Positions 47,300 through 55,182 of a stretch of 55,182 nucleotides of DNA are shown here, piece after piece. The stretch's first letter is position 1; each line of letters begins with the position of its first letter. The notes beneath the pieces were generated by a model. That model was not told the origin of the DNA, searched no databases, and saw only the letters and a list, made by a program, of their open reading frames with translations. The DNA is from Bacteroidaceae bacterium. Lineage in GTDB: Bacteria; Bacteroidota; Bacteroidia; Bacteroidales; Bacteroidaceae. The translations under genes were made by a program, and so were the position numbers. The stretch covers positions 1 to 55,182 of the forward strand of contig JAFYWV010000054.1 of assembly GCA_017546505.1 (NCBI GenBank), read 5' to 3'.

Positions 47300-47971
47300 T
47301 TAGCATTTTTTAACAATGCACTCCTGTATAACACCATCTACCATTCGAAGAGTACGGTCTGTATATGACGCAAGAGTCTCGTCGTGAGTTACGATGACAA
47401 ATGTTTGCCCATAACGGTCACGAAGGTCGAAGAACAGTTTGTGCAGCTCTTCCTTGTTCTTGCTATCGAGGCTGCCCGACGGCTCATCCGCAAGCACAAC
47501 ATCAGGATGGTTGATTAGCGCACGCGCAACCGCTACACGCTGATTTTCTCCACCCGACATTTCGGACGGCTTATGATTGGCACGCTCAGAGAGCCCCATA
47601 ACCTGTAACAGCTGCATAGCCTCAACTTCTGCTTCGGAACGTTTACGGCCGGCAATAAGTGCTGGAATCAGAACATTCTCTAGAGCCGTAAATTCGGGCA
47701 ACAGTTGATGAAACTGGAACACAAAGCCAATATGTCTGTTACGGAAAGCCGCCAAACGCTTGCTGTTCAAACAACCCAAATCCTCACCGTCGAAACGAAT
47801 AGTACCACCGGAAGGCTTGTCAAGCGTGCCAATGAGTTGCAGCAAAGTAGTCTTGCCCGCACCACTGGCCCCCACGATACTGATGACTTCACCCTTTTCT
47901 ATTGTCAGGTTTACACCCTTCAACACCTGAAGGTCGCCAAAATTCTTGGTCAAATTCTCTATCTCAATCAT
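47300..47971 (-). CDS. lolD: ABC transporter ATPase, LolD type
   Basis: 223 aa. Walker [10 protein letters not shown] at 34-42, Q-loop FVFQ near 83-86, signature MSGGENQR at 138-145, Walker B VVLADEP at 158-164, and the switch His in [39 protein letters not shown] is the typical wording of LolD in the MacB/LolD family. LolD powers release of lipoproteins from the inner membrane for sorting to the outer membrane. No LolC/E permease is adjacent, so the assignment rests on sequence type alone; another MacB-like exporter is possible. It overlaps tcdA by 4 nt. Confidence 0.85.
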   Translation of the reverse strand: MIEIENLTKNFGDLQVLKGVNLTIEKGEVISIVGASGAGKTTLLQLIGTLDKPSGGTIRFDGEDLGCLNSKRLAAFRNRHIGFVFQFHQLLPEFTALENVLIPALIAGRKRSEAEVEAMQLLQVMGLSERANHKPSEMSGGENQRVAVARALINHPDVVLADEPSGSLDSKNKEELHKLFFDLRDRYGQTFVIVTHDETLASYTDRTLRMVDGVIQECIVKKC

Positions 47972-48675
47972 ATCTCACTTATTACATATTCCGCTATGTA
48001 GCAACCGAATGTTGCCGTAAAATATCCAAGCGAACCAATGATGGGCTTGCCACCCGCCGGATTGGGAAGTATAGCCTCACGTCGCGGCTCCTCGACACTG
48101 AAAACCACCGGCAGTTTATGCCTGCCACGTTCATCACGCAACTGACGACGCACACTCTTTGCCAACGTGCAGTGCTCGGTTTTCCACAACTCGCTTGTAC
48201 GTATTGCTGCAAGATTACACTTTGCCCCCGCACCCATACTGGATATTATCTTTATATTACGCTCCCAACAGGCGCGGATGAGTGCACATTTGGGCTCGAG
48301 AGTATCAATGGCATCAACAACAAAATCAAAGGCATCACCGTCGAACAACAGCCCAATATTCCCCGGCTCAACGAACTGCTGCTTTACCACCAACTTTACA
48401 CCGGGATTTATTGCACGCAGACGCTCTGCAACCACATTACATTTGGGAGTTCCCACCGTAGAAACCAATGCCGGCATCTGGCGGTTGATATTGGTAACAT
48501 CGACCACATCGGCATCCACAAGCGTAAACGCCCCGACACCTGCACGACAGAGCATCTCGGCAGCCCAAGAGCCTACACCGCCAAGCCCCACAATGAGCAA
48601 ATGAGCATTTGCAAGCCTGTTCTGTTTTTCCTCGCCCAACAGGACTTCACCACGTTGTAACCAATTTTCAGCCAT
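47968..48675 (-). CDS. tcdA: tRNA threonylcarbamoyladenosine dehydratase
   Basis: 235 aa from the ATG at 48675; the extra 10 upstream codons overlap the promoter. ThiF/E1-like fold with VGLGGVGSW at 29-37 (ATP binding), [15 protein letters not shown] and [12 protein letters not shown]. The internal [19 protein letters not shown] and C-terminal [21 protein letters not shown] match TcdA (CsdL). It uses ATP to cyclise the threonylcarbamoyl group at A37 of ANN-decoding tRNAs. The stop overlaps the lolD start (TCAT on the plus strand), so the two are coupled. Confidence 0.93.
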   Translation of the reverse strand: MAENWLQRGEVLLGEEKQNRLANAHLLIVGLGGVGSWAAEMLCRAGVGAFTLVDADVVDVTNINRQMPALVSTVGTPKCNVVAERLRAINPGVKLVVKQQFVEPGNIGLLFDGDAFDFVVDAIDTLEPKCALIRACWERNIKIISSMGAGAKCNLAAIRTSELWKTEHCTLAKSVRRQLRDERGRHKLPVVFSVEEPRREAILPNPAGGKPIIGSLGYFTATFGCYIAEYVISEI

Positions 48676-48694
48676 AAAGTTGCATTTTAGACAG

Positions 48695-48723
48695 CGAAAA
48701 TACAAAAAAATAGCATTGTCAAA
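48695..48723 (-). promoter_or_regulatory. Promoter of tcdA-lolD
   Basis: Minus-strand TATTTTCG at 48695-48702 is the -7 box. TTTG at 48720-48723 is a -33 candidate with 17-nt spacing. The leader would be only about 13 nt. Confidence 0.5.
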
Positions 48724-48745
48724 GGCATATAATACAAAATTTAAG

Positions 48746-48753
48746 TATTTTTG
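48746..48753 (+). promoter_or_regulatory. -7 box of asd
   Basis: TATTTTTG followed by C fits TAnnTTTG and sits 26 nt before the asd ATG. No -33 TTTG lies at the proper distance. It is divergent to the tcdA promoter. Confidence 0.5.
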
Positions 48754-48778
48754 CAGACAGTATATAACTATTAGAATT

Positions 48779-49786
48779 ATGAAAATAGCAATTGTAGGTG
48801 TCAGCGGAGCGGTAGGACAAGAGTTCCTTCGCGTGCTCGACGAGAGAAATTTCCCTTTTGACGAGCTGGTACTTTTTGGTTCGGCTCGCAGTGCAGGACA
48901 GGTTTACAACTATCGCGGTGTAGACTATGTAGTCAAGGAGCTAAAGCATAACGACGATTTTCAGGGCGTTGACTATGCCTTTGTATCGGCCGGCGGCAGT
49001 GTCTCAAAAGAGTTCGCCGAGACTATTACAAAGCACGGTACCGTAATGATTGACAACTCAAGTGCATTCCGTATGGACAGCGATGTACCTCTCGTTGTTC
49101 CCGAGGTAAACCCCACCGATGCCTACAATCGTCCACGCAATATCATCGCCAATCCAAACTGTACAACAATACAGATGGTTGTTGCACTGAAGGCTATTGA
49201 AAACCTCTCGCACATCAAGCGCGTACACTCTTCAACCTATCAGGCAGCAAGCGGCGCCGGTGCAGCGGCGATGGCCGAACTATACGAGCAGTACCGCCAG
49301 GTACTTGCAGGTGAAGAGCCCACCGTGGAGAAGTTTGCATATCAGCTTGCATTCAATGTAATTCCTCAAATTGACGTGTTTACAGACAACGGCTACACCA
49401 AGGAGGAGATGAAGATGTACAACGAGACACGCAAGATTATGCACAGCGACATTGAGGTAAGCGCACAGTGCGTACGTGTTCCCGCCCTGCGTTCACACTC
49501 ACAGTCGTTGTGGATTGAGACAGAGCGCCCATTGAGTGTAGAGGAGGTACGTTGCGCAATCACAGACGGCGAAGGACTCATCCTTATGGACAGCCCCGAG
49601 GAGAAGATTTACCCGATGCCGCTGTTCCTTGCAGGCCAGGACCCTGTTTACGTTGGCCGCATCCGCAAAGACATCACAAACCCCAACGGCATACTTATGT
49701 GGATTGTAGGCGACCAGATAAAGAAAGGCGCTGCACTGAATGCAGTGCAGATTGCAGAATACCTGATTGCACACCCACAGAAATGA
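48779..49786 (+). CDS. asd: Aspartate-semialdehyde dehydrogenase
   Basis: 335 aa from the ATG at 48779; the 33 upstream in-frame codons overlap the promoter and are not part of the family. GVSGAVGQE at 7-15 binds [12 protein letters not shown] is near 92, NPNCTT carries catalytic Cys128, and [15 protein letters not shown] near 160 is also diagnostic. It reduces aspartyl phosphate to aspartate semialdehyde, the branch point to lysine, diaminopimelate, threonine and methionine. It is a single-gene unit with its own -7 box and a shared terminator. Confidence 0.97.
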   Translation: MKIAIVGVSGAVGQEFLRVLDERNFPFDELVLFGSARSAGQVYNYRGVDYVVKELKHNDDFQGVDYAFVSAGGSVSKEFAETITKHGTVMIDNSSAFRMDSDVPLVVPEVNPTDAYNRPRNIIANPNCTTIQMVVALKAIENLSHIKRVHSSTYQAASGAGAAAMAELYEQYRQVLAGEEPTVEKFAYQLAFNVIPQIDVFTDNGYTKEEMKMYNETRKIMHSDIEVSAQCVRVPALRSHSQSLWIETERPLSVEEVRCAITDGEGLILMDSPEEKIYPMPLFLAGQDPVYVGRIRKDITNPNGILMWIVGDQIKKGAALNAVQIAEYLIAHPQK

Positions 49787-49797
49787 CGAACACTGAT

Positions 49798-49839
49798 AAT
49801 GACAAAAAAGCAGCGCATTTGCGCTGCTTTTTTGTCATT
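49798..49839. terminator. Bidirectional terminator between asd and rsgA
   Basis: Twenty-base complementary arms (49798-49817 and 49820-49839) contain AAAAAAGCAGCGCA and its complement, so both strands get a GC stem plus a T run. It overlaps the rsgA stop codon. Confidence 0.95.
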
Positions 49840-50776
49840 ATTGAGACTCTCTGTACTTCCCCTCTTCCTTGTCCTCGAGCATACTCAGATAGGACTGATA
49901 GCGCGACGGGGCCAATTCACCACGTTCAAGTGCCGCAAGCACTGCGCAACCGGGTTCGTGAGTGTGGGTGCAGTTACCATATTTGCAATCCTTTGAGAGT
50001 TCGAAGAACTCGACAAAATAGTGCGATATCTCCTCAACCTCCATATCGAAAGTTCCGAACCCTTTCACCCCCGGAGTGTCTACAATATAACTGCCGGGAG
50101 CAAACTCAAACATCTCGGTGTATGTGGTTGTGTGCATACCGGTGTCGTGGGTCTTTGAGATTTCACCGACACGGGCTGCAATTTCGGGTGCTACAGCGTT
50201 CACAAGGCTTGATTTTCCGACACCCGAATTGCCGGCAAGCAGTGACACCTTGCCCCTCATTGCCGCCTTCAACGATTCTACCCCCGCACCGCCCACGGCG
50301 CTTGTGTGCAGACATCTGTAGCCGATGCTCTCATAGAGAGCTGTGAGGTATTCAAGCTCCTCACGCTCGGCATCGTCATAGAGGTCGACTTTATTGAATA
50401 CCAGTACAACCGGAACACGATAGGCCTCGGCTGCAGCCAAAAAGCGGTCAATGAATGTTGTTGCCGTTACCGGATGGCTTATAGTCACAACAAGAAAGCA
50501 CAAATCGAGATTGGCTGCAAGAATATGTGACTGTTTGGAGAGGTTTGATGCCTTGCGCACGATGTAGTTCTTCCGTTCCTGTATCTCGGTGATATAAGCA
50601 GTACCATCAGCACGTACATCAAACTTCACGACGTCGCCCACTGCAACCGGATTGGTGCTGCGTATTCCCTTCAGACGGAAATTGCCCTTTACCCTGCAGT
50701 CAACGACAGCGCCGGAGGCTGTACGCACTCCATAGACACTACCCGAACTCCTTATAACTGTACCCAGCTCTGCCAT
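49838..50776 (-). CDS. rsgA: Ribosome small-subunit-dependent GTPase A
   Basis: 312 aa. An N-terminal OB fold (about 1-70) is followed by a circularly permuted GTPase: G4 NKVD at 128-131 comes before G1 GNSGVGKS at 182-189 and G3 DTPG at 233-236. The C-terminal zinc site has Cys264, Cys269, His271 or His273 and Cys277. RsgA helps finish the decoding centre of the 30S subunit late in assembly. It starts 12 nt after frr, a pairing of two translation-related genes. Confidence 0.97.
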   Translation of the reverse strand: MAELGTVIRSSGSVYGVRTASGAVVDCRVKGNFRLKGIRSTNPVAVGDVVKFDVRADGTAYITEIQERKNYIVRKASNLSKQSHILAANLDLCFLVVTISHPVTATTFIDRFLAAAEAYRVPVVLVFNKVDLYDDAEREELEYLTALYESIGYRCLHTSAVGGAGVESLKAAMRGKVSLLAGNSGVGKSSLVNAVAPEIAARVGEISKTHDTGMHTTTYTEMFEFAPGSYIVDTPGVKGFGTFDMEVEEISHYFVEFFELSKDCKYGNCTHTHEPGCAVLAALERGELAPSRYQSYLSMLEDKEEGKYRESQ

Positions 50777-50788
50777 CCGTGAAAAATA

Positions 50789-51349
50789 TTACACGGTCAT
50801 AATTTCTTTCTCCTTGGCTGCAAAAATCTCTTCGGCACGCTTGATGTACTTGTCGTGAATTTTCTGCAAGCTCTCCTCGCCATCCTTAGCGACATCCTCG
50901 GGAGTTCCATCTTTTACAGATTTCTTCATCACATCGATACCATCGCGACGAGCGTTGCGGATACTGATTTTTGCGGTCTCAAGCTCGTGCGAGCACTGCT
51001 TTACCAAATCCTTGCGGCGCTCACCGGTCAATGGCGGTATTGCAATGATGATAACCTCGCCGTTATTGGCGGGCATAATACCAACGGGAGAGTCAATGAT
51101 AGCCTTCTCAATAGGGGCAATCATATTCTTGTCCCAGGGTTTGATGGCGATGGTGCGCATATCGGGGGTGGTGATTGTTGCCACATTGCTCAACGGCATC
51201 TCTGCTCCGTATGAACTTACACGGACACAGTCGAGCAAGTGAACGTTTGCCTTGCCGGCGCGTATGTGTGAATACTCATCCTCGAGGTGCATAATTGTCA
51301 TCTGCATCATCTCCTCGGCATCCTTTAAACAAGCTTTTACGTCTATCAT
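50789..51349 (-). CDS. frr: Ribosome recycling factor
   Basis: 186 aa from the ATG at 51349; the extra 17 codons upstream run through the promoter region. The three-helix-bundle protein shows ATITTPDMRTIAIKPWDK, IEKAIIDSPVGIMPANNGEVI and IPPLTGERRKDLVKQ, the conserved hinge and tip. It releases ribosomes from mRNA after termination together with EF-G. Co-transcribed with rsgA, and divergent to the DUF2007 gene. Confidence 0.98.
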   Translation of the reverse strand: MIDVKACLKDAEEMMQMTIMHLEDEYSHIRAGKANVHLLDCVRVSSYGAEMPLSNVATITTPDMRTIAIKPWDKNMIAPIEKAIIDSPVGIMPANNGEVIIIAIPPLTGERRKDLVKQCSHELETAKISIRNARRDGIDVMKKSVKDGTPEDVAKDGEESLQKIHDKYIKRAEEIFAAKEKEIMTV

Positions 51350-51388
51350 AATTTTAAGTATTAATTGTTTTTCTAACAAAATTCTATG

Positions 51389-51396
51389 CGAATATA
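51389..51396 (-). promoter_or_regulatory. -7 box of frr-rsgA
   Basis: Minus-strand TATATTCG fits TAnnTTCG, about 40 nt before the frr ATG. Only ATTG near 51420 could serve as -33, with long spacing (23 nt). Confidence 0.45.
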
Positions 51397-51460
51397 GCAC
51401 AAACGAGCGTAAGTTTTTACAATTGGGCGAAAAAAGTTTACTTTATTTGCGACAAATGAC

Positions 51461-51468
51461 TATATTCG
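51461..51468 (+). promoter_or_regulatory. -7 box of the DUF2007 gene
   Basis: TATATTCG followed by C, with GTTTA at 51436-51440 as a weak -33. It is the mirror counterpart of the frr -7 box about 65 nt away. Confidence 0.45.
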
Positions 51469-51518
51469 CAAAGAGACAACTAACAAACAAGCAACACTGC
51501 GTGTTTAATCTTTTAAAA

Positions 51519-51526
51519 AAGGAGGT
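51519..51526 (+). promoter_or_regulatory. Strong Shine-Dalgarno of the DUF2007 gene
   Basis: AAGGAGGT, full anti-16S complement, lies 4 nt before the ATG. Such a strong site is uncommon in Bacteroidetes, whose genes mostly use AT-rich leaders, and it fixes the start at 51531. Confidence 0.8.
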
Positions 51527-51530
51527 AAAT

Positions 51531-51764
51531 ATGAACGACGCGAACAAGGAAAAACTTATTACGGTATTCACCGGGACTGCGTGGCAGGCCGAGCTTATCA
51601 AAGGATTGCTTGACACGAATGATGTGCCCTGTGCTATTATGGACGAGACAATAGGCGCCATCACATCGTCGTATGCAGGATTTGGCAAAGGCGTACTTGT
51701 CGTTGTGAACGAAGAGGACAAGGAGAGAGCACTTGAGTTAATCAAGAATTCGAAAGAACAGTAA
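51531..51764 (+). CDS. DUF2007-type small protein (putative signal-transducing protein)
   Basis: 77 aa. The start is fixed by the strong Shine-Dalgarno; the longer in-frame extension overlaps frr and is rejected. The fold is ferredoxin-like: ITVFTGTAWQAELIKGLLD, then NDVPCAIMDETIGAI, then GVLVVVNEEDKERALELI. The 'fluctuating substrate in strand-helix, pocket, strand-helix' layout is that of DUF2007 proteins, which resemble PII-like or small binding domains. Their ligand is not known. It is a single-gene transcript ending in a bidirectional terminator. Confidence 0.82.
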   Translation: MNDANKEKLITVFTGTAWQAELIKGLLDTNDVPCAIMDETIGAITSSYAGFGKGVLVVVNEEDKERALELIKNSKEQ

Positions 51765-51770
51765 CCCATA

Positions 51771-51809
51771 AACATAAAAAAGCAGCTCAATGAGCTGCTT
51801 TTTTATGTT
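51771..51809. terminator. Bidirectional terminator between the DUF2007 gene and rplS
   Basis: Nineteen-base arms (51771-51789 and 51791-51809) contain AAAAAAGCAGCTCA and its complement, giving a stem and T run on both strands. Its AGCAG core resembles the asd/rsgA terminator. Confidence 0.95.
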
Positions 51810-51825
51810 TGATCTTACAAGGTTA

Positions 51826-52176
51826 TCAAGCCTTAATCTCTTTGATACGAGCCTTTTTACCTGTGAGGGCACGCAAGTAGTAGAGTTTTGCGCGACGAAC
51901 ACGACCACGCTTGTTGACAGTGATGCTGTCGATAGCAGGTGAGTTCAATGGGAAGATACGCTCAACGCCTACAGTACCTGACATCTTACGTACTGTGAAA
52001 CGTTTCTCGCAACCGTGACCGCTGATGCGGATAACAACACCACGATACATCTGGATACGCTCTTTTGTTCCCTCGATGATCTTGTAAGCCACTGTGATAG
52101 TATCACCCGGGTGGAACTCCATCTCACGCTTTACATCAGTAGCAAATGCTTCTTTAGCAATTTTAATTAAATCCAT
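51826..52176 (-). CDS. rplS: 50S ribosomal protein L19
   Basis: 116 aa. [16 protein letters not shown] near 22, [12 protein letters not shown] near 44, [18 protein letters not shown] near 62 and the basic end [16 protein letters not shown] are the L19 signature. The protein sits at the 30S-50S interface. In many bacteria rplS is in an operon with trmD and rimM, but here it stands alone with its own strong promoter and a leader of about 80 nt. Confidence 0.98.
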   Translation of the reverse strand: MDLIKIAKEAFATDVKREMEFHPGDTITVAYKIIEGTKERIQMYRGVVIRISGHGCEKRFTVRKMSGTVGVERIFPLNSPAIDSITVNKRGRVRRAKLYYLRALTGKKARIKEIKA

Positions 52177-52262
52177 TTTTTTGATTTGTTAAATTGTTCA
52201 ATCATTCAAACGCAACATATCAAGTTACTCTTCCTTGACAGCGATTACGCCGAAAGCGGGGA

Positions 52263-52294
52263 CAAAGATAGGACATTTTTTGCATTTAAACAAA
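52263..52294 (-). promoter_or_regulatory. Promoter of rplS
   Basis: Minus-strand TATCTTTG (52263-52270) and TTTG (52291-52294), spaced 20 nt, match the Bacteroidetes consensus exactly. Confidence 0.8.
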
Positions 52295-52318
52295 TCTTGC
52301 TCATTATTTTGAAGATAG

Positions 52319-52350
52319 TTTGCTATTATGCGCCACAAACGCTACCTTTG
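52319..52350 (+). promoter_or_regulatory. Promoter of the split 5'-nucleotidase genes
   Basis: TTTG at 52319-52322 and TACCTTTG at 52343-52350, spaced 20 nt. It lies back to back with the rplS promoter, with 24 nt between the two -33 boxes. The leader is about 25 nt. Confidence 0.8.
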
Positions 52351-52380
52351 GAATGTAAATTAAACGGGAAACCAGGAACA

Positions 52381-53133
52381 ATGAAGCATTCATATCTGAC
52401 AATCACACTGTTGGCGGCAGCGCTGGCAGGCTGCGCCCCAAAGGAACAGAAAGTAACGATAGAGGCCGGGAATATAAAAGTAACAGCAACCGACACGAAC
52501 CGGGGAGCAAGCGAGGTGCGTGCAATACTGGAACGCGACAAGGCCTATGTAGACAGCATAAAGAGCCCTGTGCTGGGCGAAGCTGCCGTGGCATTGGAAA
52601 AATTCATCCCCGAGAGCCCGTTGATGAACTTTGCCGCCGATGCCCTGATGCAAATGGCGCAGCAACACAGCAACCGCAAGATAGACATTGCCATAACAAA
52701 CAAGGGTGGCCTCAGGAGCAACATTGCAGCCGGAACAATAACATTCGGCGACATATACAATGTGTTCACTTTTGAAAACAGGCTTGCATTCCTCACGCTC
52801 AATGGCGAACAGTTGACACAGCTGTGCAAGGAGATTGCAAAAGCGGGAGGTGAGGCTATAAGCGGAATGAGATTGGTCATAACCAAAGAAGGAGGGCTTG
52901 TGGATGCCGCCGTTGATGGAAAGCCTATTGAGCCACAGACTGAATACCGCATTGCCACACTCGACTACCTGTCACAAGGCAATGACAACCTCACCACCCT
53001 GGCTCAAGGCACAGACCTTGAAATCACGAGCCACCTTTTGCGTGACTTGATGGTTGAGTACATAAAGAAAGAGACCGCGGACGGCAGAAGAATAGACGCC
53101 GCGTGCGACGGACGTATAACAATAAAGGAGTAA
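52381..53133 (+). CDS. 5'-nucleotidase C-terminal-domain lipoprotein
   Basis: 250 aa from the ATG at 52381; the longer frame would include the promoter. Signal LTITLLAAALAGC (Cys18). The 5'-nucleotidase substrate-binding domain is seen in SPLMNFAADALMQMAQ, ITNKGGLRSNIAAGTITFGDIYNVFTFENRLAFLTLNGEQL and EYRIATLDYLSQGNDN. This half normally binds the nucleotide base and sits after the metal domain in one chain; here it is a separate gene placed first. It lies 4 nt before the metallophosphatase gene and should pair with it in the periplasm. Confidence 0.93.
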   Translation: MKHSYLTITLLAAALAGCAPKEQKVTIEAGNIKVTATDTNRGASEVRAILERDKAYVDSIKSPVLGEAAVALEKFIPESPLMNFAADALMQMAQQHSNRKIDIAITNKGGLRSNIAAGTITFGDIYNVFTFENRLAFLTLNGEQLTQLCKEIAKAGGEAISGMRLVITKEGGLVDAAVDGKPIEPQTEYRIATLDYLSQGNDNLTTLAQGTDLEITSHLLRDLMVEYIKKETADGRRIDAACDGRITIKE

Positions 53134-53137
53134 CAAG

Positions 53138-53947
53138 ATGAAAAAGATACTTTTTATATTGACACTATGCCTGTGCTATGGTGCAACCGCACAAGAGAGG
53201 ATAACAATATTGCACACCAACGACACACACAGCTGCATTGAGCCCGAAAGGAACGGCAATGCCGGTGTGCTCAACCGCGCATTGCTCATTGAGAACATTG
53301 CCGACTCTGTCGGCAAGGACAACCTGCTGCTGTTCGACTGTGGCGACTTTTCACAAGGCTCGCTCTACTACAACTGTTTCAAAGGAAGCACTGAGATTGA
53401 ACTGATGAACGCAATGGGCTACGATGCCTGCACTATCGGCAACCACGAGTTTGATTTTGGACTCGACAATCTGGCACGCCTGCTGCAAATGGCAAAATTC
53501 GAGGTAGTATGCGCCAACTACGATTTCACCGGCACTGTATGCGAGGGGCTTGTAAAACCATATACCATCATTGAGCGAGGCAACAAGAAGATTGGTGTAT
53601 TCGGCCTCTCACCCGACCCCAAAGGACTTGTTGCACAGGAGAATTATGTTGGCGTAAAATACACATCGCCCATTGAAGCCGCAAAAGAATGTGTCTCCAA
53701 ACTCAAAGCAAAAGGGTGCGACGCCATCGTGTGCCTCTCGCATTTGGGATGGAAAATAAAGAACGAATACAACGATGAACGCCTGGCTACGGAAACATCA
53801 GGAATTGACATAATACTTGGAGGACATTCGCACGACTACTTTGAACAGCCTGCGACATACGTCAACAGTGAAAGCAAGGAGGTCTTAATGCAGCAAATGG
53901 GCAAGAATGGGCGCTATTTGGGCTATGCAACCCTCATTTTTGAGTAG
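53138..53947 (+). CDS. Metallophosphatase, 5'-nucleotidase N-terminal-domain protein
   Basis: 269 aa. Signal LFILTLCLCYGATAQ. Calcineurin-like metal ligands: LHTNDTHSC near 25, LFDCGDFSQG near 65, IGNHEFDFG near 100, CLSHLGWK near 200 and GGHSHDYF near 225, the full dinuclear set. It would hydrolyse nucleotide 5'-phosphates or similar esters in the periplasm. The binding domain needed for nucleotide selectivity is in the preceding gene. It ends with TLIFE and a stop; no clear terminator follows in 53948-54007. Confidence 0.93.
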   Translation: MKKILFILTLCLCYGATAQERITILHTNDTHSCIEPERNGNAGVLNRALLIENIADSVGKDNLLLFDCGDFSQGSLYYNCFKGSTEIELMNAMGYDACTIGNHEFDFGLDNLARLLQMAKFEVVCANYDFTGTVCEGLVKPYTIIERGNKKIGVFGLSPDPKGLVAQENYVGVKYTSPIEAAKECVSKLKAKGCDAIVCLSHLGWKIKNEYNDERLATETSGIDIILGGHSHDYFEQPATYVNSESKEVLMQQMGKNGRYLGYATLIFE

Positions 53948-54007
53948 TTACAACAGTTTCAATATATTAAATAATGTAAACATAGACATTTATTGATTTA
54001 TTTAGAC

Positions 54008-54015
54008 TATTTTCG
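54008..54015 (+). promoter_or_regulatory. -7 box of the TlpA-like gene
   Basis: TATTTTCG followed by C lies 40 nt before the ATG. A proper -33 TTTG is lacking (TTG at 53993 is too close). Confidence 0.45.
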
Positions 54016-54054
54016 CAAACGGTTTTTGAACATTAACTTTTAACAAATACAAAT

Positions 54055-55131
54055 ATGAGAATTTTATCAACAATAGCTTTGGCTGCATTTGCTTTCGCAG
54101 CAAGCGCACAGAGCTATACAATCACAGGCAAGACAGGCGAGGATTCAAACGGCAAGAAAGCATACCTCATTGACCAGAACACAGCAAAGGCTTGCGACTC
54201 TTGCGTAATTACAAATGGTGCTTTCAAGTTTGAGAACAAAATTGAGGGCGAAAAGATTTTTGATGTAAACATCAACAAGAACCGCCGCAACAAAGTTGTT
54301 GTCCTTGCAGCTGCCGGCACAAAGGCTGCTATCGACTTCACATCACGCCCCGCGACTGTAACCGACAATGGCGGTTACAACGACAAACTTGCCGCGTTCG
54401 GCAACAAAATTGCAGAGACCGGCAATGCCATCAATGCAAAAATGGACAAGTTGATGAACGAGGGCAAAAACCGCGAGGAGATAAACGCAGCGCTTGCCAA
54501 TGAGGAGAAAGCGTTCTATGACCTCTACCGCAAAGGCATCAACGACAACAAGAACAATGTAATGGGTGCATATATCGTTTCAATGACAGCACGCCAGTTC
54601 TATCCTACACTCGAGACTTTGGACGAGGCTATCAAAACAGTAAAGTATGCAGGCGAGCTTGCATCAATCAAGGCTCTGCGCAAGAGCTATGAGAAGGCTG
54701 CAGCCACTCAGGCCGGCAAAATGTTCGTCGACTTCACCGGCTATACTATTGACGGCAAGGCTTCAAAACTCTCAGACTATGTAGGCAAAGGCAAGTATGT
54801 GCTCGTTGATTTCTGGGCAAGCTGGTGTGGCCCTTGCAAGGGCGAGATTCCCAACCTCATAGAGTTGCAGAACAAGTTCGGCAAAAAGAACTTCACAGTT
54901 CTTGGCGTGAACGTTTGGGACGACGAGGCGGCATTCAAGGCGGCTCTCAAAGAGGAGGGTATCACCTATCCACAGATTGTGGTTCCACAGAACAACAAGG
55001 ACAATGCAACCGAGCTCTACGGCATCCAGGGCATTCCACAGATTATTCTTTTTGGCCCTGACGGTAAAATCATCCAGCGCGACCTCCGCGGCCAGGCAAT
55101 GAAGGATTTGGTTGAGGAAAAGATGAAATAA
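54055..55131 (+). CDS. TlpA-family thioredoxin-like protein with DUF4369-type N-terminus
   Basis: 358 aa. Signal IALAAFAFAASAQ. An N-terminal beta domain of the DUF4369 kind (SYTITGKTGEDSNGKKAYL, about 20-105) and a helical middle part precede a thioredoxin fold at about 225-358. The active site WCGPC is at 257-261 (Cys258, Cys261), with LVDFWASW before it and the cis-Pro in GIPQIILFG near 340. Such proteins keep periplasmic cysteines reduced, for cytochrome c maturation or other clients. Codon use resembles pckA (frequent AAC, AAG), consistent with high expression. Followed by a hairpin at the window edge. Confidence 0.94.
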   Translation: MRILSTIALAAFAFAASAQSYTITGKTGEDSNGKKAYLIDQNTAKACDSCVITNGAFKFENKIEGEKIFDVNINKNRRNKVVVLAAAGTKAAIDFTSRPATVTDNGGYNDKLAAFGNKIAETGNAINAKMDKLMNEGKNREEINAALANEEKAFYDLYRKGINDNKNNVMGAYIVSMTARQFYPTLETLDEAIKTVKYAGELASIKALRKSYEKAAATQAGKMFVDFTGYTIDGKASKLSDYVGKGKYVLVDFWASWCGPCKGEIPNLIELQNKFGKKNFTVLGVNVWDDEAAFKAALKEEGITYPQIVVPQNNKDNATELYGIQGIPQIILFGPDGKIIQRDLRGQAMKDLVEEKMK

Positions 55132-55159
55132 AGATATATTTCTTTAATGGCAAAGCAGC

Positions 55160-55182
55160 TCCGCAGTATTTTGTACTGCGGA
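55160..55182 (+). terminator. Terminator hairpin, cut by the window end
   Basis: TCCGCAGTA and TACTGCGGA form a 9-bp stem with a 5-nt loop about 28 nt after the TlpA-like stop. The expected T run lies beyond the window. Confidence 0.7.

Noticed and set aside
47902-48660. 252-codon plus-strand frame
   Set aside because: Antisense to tcdA, which has all family motifs; no start signal is present.
1-55182. tRNA, rRNA, CRISPR arrays, complete insertion sequences and prophage genes
   Set aside because: I looked for cloverleaf-type sequences, regularly spaced repeats and transposase or integrase motifs in the intergenic regions and reading frames and found none that could be supported.

Overview
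The window is chromosomal DNA from a member of the order Bacteroidales (phylum Bacteroidota). Evidence for this: paired SusC/SusD outer-membrane uptake genes, many SPII lipoproteins, GH92/GH130 mannoside enzymes, an ATP-type PEP carboxykinase, and repeated -7 promoter boxes of the form TAnnTTTG or TAnnTTCG in intergenic regions. Genus and family cannot be fixed from sequence alone. No tRNA, rRNA, CRISPR array, prophage or complete insertion sequence was seen.

Region 1 (1-17 kb, minus strand): a rubredoxin and a zinc-less class III-type sirtuin lie downstream of a large locus read right to left: multi-fasciclin lipoprotein, SusC, SusD, second fasciclin lipoprotein, second SusC, second SusD. 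It ends in a strong terminator. It has no carbohydrate-active enzyme, sulfatase, peptidase, sigma/anti-sigma pair or hybrid two-component regulator beside it, so the substrate is unknown. Upstream lie slyD, aroC, a large polytopic membrane protein (DUF6057-like) and a beta-propeller lipoprotein with a CxxCH haem-type motif, closely spaced on the same strand and closed by their own terminator just before the fasciclin/Sus genes. This 1-21 kb block is the best candidate for an undescribed envelope system.

Region 2 (23-37 kb): a plus-strand mannoside operon (GH5 lipoprotein, ROK-family kinase-like protein, two GH92 alpha-mannosidases), then a complete tripartite RND efflux operon (TolC-like, adaptor, permease), a structured intergenic element, and a minus-strand GH130 beta-mannoside phosphorylase. 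The glycan genes fit degradation of high-mannose N-glycan or mannan down to mannose 1-phosphate, but no dedicated SusC/D pair is present.

Region 3 (37-55 kb): mostly housekeeping. pckA has a clear promoter and terminator. It is followed by a degraded intergenic stretch with small coding relics, a tiny YqaE/Pmp3 membrane protein and a THUMP-like methyltransferase. Then come an acyltransferase-parE-coaD-S41 protease operon, a Spy-like periplasmic protein, lolD with tcdA, asd, rsgA with frr, a DUF2007 protein, rplS, a 5'-nucleotidase encoded as two genes in reversed domain order, and a TlpA-like thioredoxin. Convergent genes share near-perfect bidirectional terminators, and divergent genes share compact promoter regions.
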